Shown: piece by piece, positions 5,984-8,375 of the stretch | Layout: each line of letters starts with the position of its first letter | Numbering within the stretch: position 1 is the stretch's first letter | Source: Paraprevotella sp. | GTDB taxonomy: Bacteria; Bacteroidota; Bacteroidia; Bacteroidales; Bacteroidaceae | Assembly (NCBI GenBank): GCA_021205005.1 | Contig: JAJPYK010000250.1 | Coordinates: 1-8,375, forward strand | Length of the DNA: 8,375 nucleotides | Direction: 5' to 3' | Translations under genes and position numbers: made by a program | The notes under the pieces: generated by a model | What the model saw: the letters and a program-made list of their open reading frames with translations, nothing else | Databases searched by the model: none | What the model was told of the DNA's origin: nothing

Positions 5984-8375
5984 TTACGCTGCCGGCTGTT
6001 TTTCTTTGCGGCGGCGGACTACTTCGCGACCGATAAGGAATAAAAAGACAAGCATCAATAGCGTGAGCGAAATATTGGCAATGGCTTCTGTCAAGTGGAG
6101 ACTCTTCGGGTCGAAAGAGAAGGTTACGATATGTTTGCCCGGAGTGACCCGGATGGCCCGCAGGATATAGTCGGCACAAACGATGTTTACCGGCTGCCCG
6201 TCTACCTGGGCCTGCCAGCCCGGATCGTATACTTCGGAGAATACGACTACACCGCCTTTGGCCGAATTGACTTCATAGGTCAGGGCATTGGCATCATAGT
6301 GCGTCAGTTTTACGGTGCCGGTGGTATCTGCCGTCGATGGAGTGTCGGTACCTTTGTCCTGAAGCTGCATCTTGAAACGCTCGTTGACCAAAGCTGTTTC
6401 CTTCGGGTTTATATGGTGTAGGCCCAGGATTTCTCCGTCTGCATCAGGTACGTAACGTACTCCTTTTACGAACCAGCCGTTGCCATCGGCATAAGGGTTG
6501 TATATGGGGAACGTCTGTTTGCCTTCCTGTCCCATGATGGCATATTTCACATTGAGCATGTTCAGGATGGGGAATATCGTATCACCGTTCACTTTCGACA
6601 GATCGCCTTCGGTCTGTGCCACGGCTTTGGCAAAAAGACTCATTTCCGGAGCGATATGTTCTTCTATCATTTCCTGATAGCGGCGGAGCTTGGCGGCATG
6701 ATAGCCTCCGATGCTCTTATGGTAATAGGAAGTGCGGTTTTCGTTGAACGGACTTCCTGTCAGATTCATCACGCGGTAATCCTTATCCGGATCTTTGAGT
6801 ATGATCTCGTCGGTTTGGGTCTTGGCTATCGTGTTCGTCGTGGGGAGCGGTTCGCTGAACATGCCGTCGTTCAGATAACGTTTGTCTACTTGCCACAGGT
6901 CGAACAGGCACAGCACCAAGGCACAGCTTACCAGCATACCGCCCTTTATCTTTTTATATGTATAAGCCAGCGACAGCAACAACCCGACCGCTGCGATGAA
7001 GAAACTGCGCCAAGCATCGGCTGTGACTACGGCTTTTCTCATTTCGTGAAGGTTGCTCAGAATGGGACCGAACATATTTTGAGGAATATATCCTTTGCCG
7101 ACGGCATCCTGCAACATGCTTGTTTCGGAAGACGAGATGTAGTTGCCGAAGAAAACATCGGGCATCAGGGCGAACAGGAAGGCGAAACCTCCCGTCAGGG
7201 CGAAACTGATGTATACGTACTTCATTTTCGTTTTCAGGATGTCGGGATGGTCTATAAGTTCTTTCAAGCTCATCATGGCCAGCAGGGGTATCGTAAATTC
7301 CGCTACGACCAGAATCGAGGCTACGGTACGGAATTTATCGTACATCGGTACATAGTCGAGGAAGAAGTCGGTCAGTCCCATGAAATTACGTCCCCACGAC
7401 AGCATGATGGAAAGTACGGTGAGTATGAACAGGCACCACTTCATCGGGCCTTTTACGATGAACAGGCTCAGGATGAACAGCATCAATACGAAAACACCTA
7501 CGTAGACCGGTCCGCTCGTACCTGGTTGTTCGCCCCAATATTGCGTCAGGGCCTGGTATACCGGTGTATATTGCGTGTTGGCTTTCTCCATAGCCGTCTG
7601 ACTGTCTGTCAGCGGAAGCGATGCTCCTCCCTTGATGTTAGGCACCAACAGCGTCCACGTTTCGTCGATACCATAGCTCCATTGAGTGATATAGTCGCGT
7701 TCCAGTCCGTTTTTGGTCTGGTTCTCGGGGTTTTGTTTATTCTTATAAGTCAGTTCGCTTTTGCTGCGTATGCTCTCCTTGCTGTATTGGTAAGTGTGGT
7801 ACAGGTTGGACAGGTTGATGGCCAATCCCAGCAGGGCGGCTATGATCAATACGCCGGTGGCTTTACACCAGGAGCCCAATTTTTTCTCACGTACCGCCTG
7901 GATGAGATAGGACAGCGCGATGAGCCCCATCACCGGGAAGAAATAGTAGCTCATTTGTACGTGGTTGGACAGGATTTGCAGCGCAAAGAAGAACGCCGTG
8001 ACCACACCTCCCCATAAATATTTGCCTCGGTAGCAAAGCACCAGTCCCGCTATCGTGGGCGGAATATAAGCCAGTGTCATGACTTTCCAGATGTGTCCTG
8101 CACCTATTATAATAAAGAAATAGGAAGAGAACGCCCATAATATGGCCCCTAATGCAGCCATCCACACCTTGAAATTGAATGCGCGGAGCAGGATGTAGAA
8201 CCCTAACAACATCACGAATACGTACATGACCACTCCCGTCATGCCCAGTTGATAAACCCTCTGCAAGCCTACCAGCGTGTCGGTAGAGTCATAGCTCGGT
8301 GCCATTTGATAAGTGGGCATTCCCGAAAATAAGGCGTTTGTCCAGCGCGTGCGCTTGCCTGTCCGCTGATAGTAA
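5984..8375 (-). CDS. YfhO-family polytopic membrane protein (putative GT-C-type glycosyltransferase), 5' end outside the window
   Basis: The stop is TAA (complement of 5984-5986). The frame stays open to the right edge, giving 796 visible residues. Although an ATG lies at 8320, it is unlikely to be the start: the upstream residues (RTRWTNALFSG, running into MPTYQMAPSY) belong to a conserved periplasmic stretch typical of Bacteroidales YfhO proteins, so the first membrane helix and true start lie beyond 8375. About 12 hydrophobic helices fill the first two thirds. A soluble domain of roughly 250 residues follows, with the family hallmark YDPGWQAQVDG at about 6197-6229, a VTPGKHIVTFSFDP strand, a last helix (SLTLLMLVFLFLIG) and a basic cytoplasmic tail. 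In Gram-positive bacteria YfhO proteins glycosylate cell-envelope polymers such as teichoic acids with lipid-linked sugars. The role in Bacteroidales is not established, and a GT-C glycosyltransferase function is inferred from the family. The MITE-like element lies just after its stop. Confidence 0.9.
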   Translation of the reverse strand, partial: YYQRTGKRTRWTNALFSGMPTYQMAPSYDSTDTLVGLQRVYQLGMTGVVMYVFVMLLGFYILLRAFNFKVWMAALGAILWAFSSYFFIIIGAGHIWKVMTLAYIPPTIAGLVLCYRGKYLWGGVVTAFFFALQILSNHVQMSYYFFPVMGLIALSYLIQAVREKKLGSWCKATGVLIIAALLGLAINLSNLYHTYQYSKESIRSKSELTYKNKQNPENQTKNGLERDYITQWSYGIDETWTLLVPNIKGGASLPLTDSQTAMEKANTQYTPVYQALTQYWGEQPGTSGPVYVGVFVLMLFILSLFIVKGPMKWCLFILTVLSIMLSWGRNFMGLTDFFLDYVPMYDKFRTVASILVVAEFTIPLLAMMSLKELIDHPDILKTKMKYVYISFALTGGFAFLFALMPDVFFGNYISSSETSMLQDAVGKGYIPQNMFGPILSNLHEMRKAVVTADAWRSFFIAAVGLLLSLAYTYKKIKGGMLVSCALVLCLFDLWQVDKRYLNDGMFSEPLPTTNTIAKTQTDEIILKDPDKDYRVMNLTGSPFNENRTSYYHKSIGGYHAAKLRRYQEMIEEHIAPEMSLFAKAVAQTEGDLSKVNGDTIFPILNMLNVKYAIMGQEGKQTFPIYNPYADGNGWFVKGVRYVPDADGEILGLHHINPKETALVNERFKMQLQDKGTDTPSTADTTGTVKLTHYDANALTYEVNSAKGGVVVFSEVYDPGWQAQVDGQPVNIVCADYILRAIRVTPGKHIVTFSFDPKSLHLTEAIANISLTLLMLVFLFLIGREVVRRRKEKQPAA

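Noticed and set aside
6656..8017. Long plus-strand open frame of 453 codons opposite the YfhO-family gene
   Set aside because: It lies entirely antisense to a clearly conserved membrane-protein gene, its translation is rich in Gln/His/Arg with no recognisable domain, and it is a by-product of codon use on the other strand.

Overview
The window looks like chromosomal DNA from a gut-type Bacteroidales bacterium (Bacteroides or a relative; I cannot name the genus). The signs are a very large secreted multi-module arabinofuranosidase of the polysaccharide-utilisation kind, a YfhO-type membrane protein with a characteristic Bacteroidales sequence, A-rich leader sequence in place of a clear Shine-Dalgarno site, and C-terminal tails of the '..Y..DG..v....GIYI......KV..K' kind.

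Layout. Positions 5-5299 (+) hold one intact 1764-residue gene that fuses a complete GH51 alpha-L-arabinofuranosidase to a complete GH43 module, with LamG-like, Ig-like, helical and carbohydrate-binding-like modules between and after them. Positions 5300-5500 are the convergent intergenic region. They contain a strong 12-bp GC-rich hairpin and three tandem imperfect 22-bp units that run up to the stop codon of the next gene. Positions 5501-5731 (-) hold a 76-residue ORF whose second half resembles the C-terminal tail of large secreted Bacteroidales proteins, so it is either a tiny gene or the remnant of a bigger one. Positions 5781-5966 are a 186-bp AT-rich block bounded by perfect 24-bp inverted repeats with a second hairpin inside, best read as a miniature inverted-repeat transposable element (MITE). 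Positions 5984-8375 (-) hold a YfhO-family polytopic membrane protein that is cut by the right edge of the window.

How the parts work together. The GH51-GH43 protein probably acts outside the cytoplasm to strip arabinofuranosyl units from plant arabinan or arabinoxylan. No SusC/SusD pair, transporter or regulator lies in the window, so its polysaccharide-utilisation locus, if there is one, must lie to the left. The YfhO-family gene points the other way and is probably an unrelated cell-envelope glycosyltransferase-type gene. The MITE sits 17 bp after its stop codon and separates it from the small ORF. I found no complete new defence or mobile system. The least explained pieces are the MITE-like block, the 22-bp tandem units, the orphan tail ORF and the unusual domain fusion.
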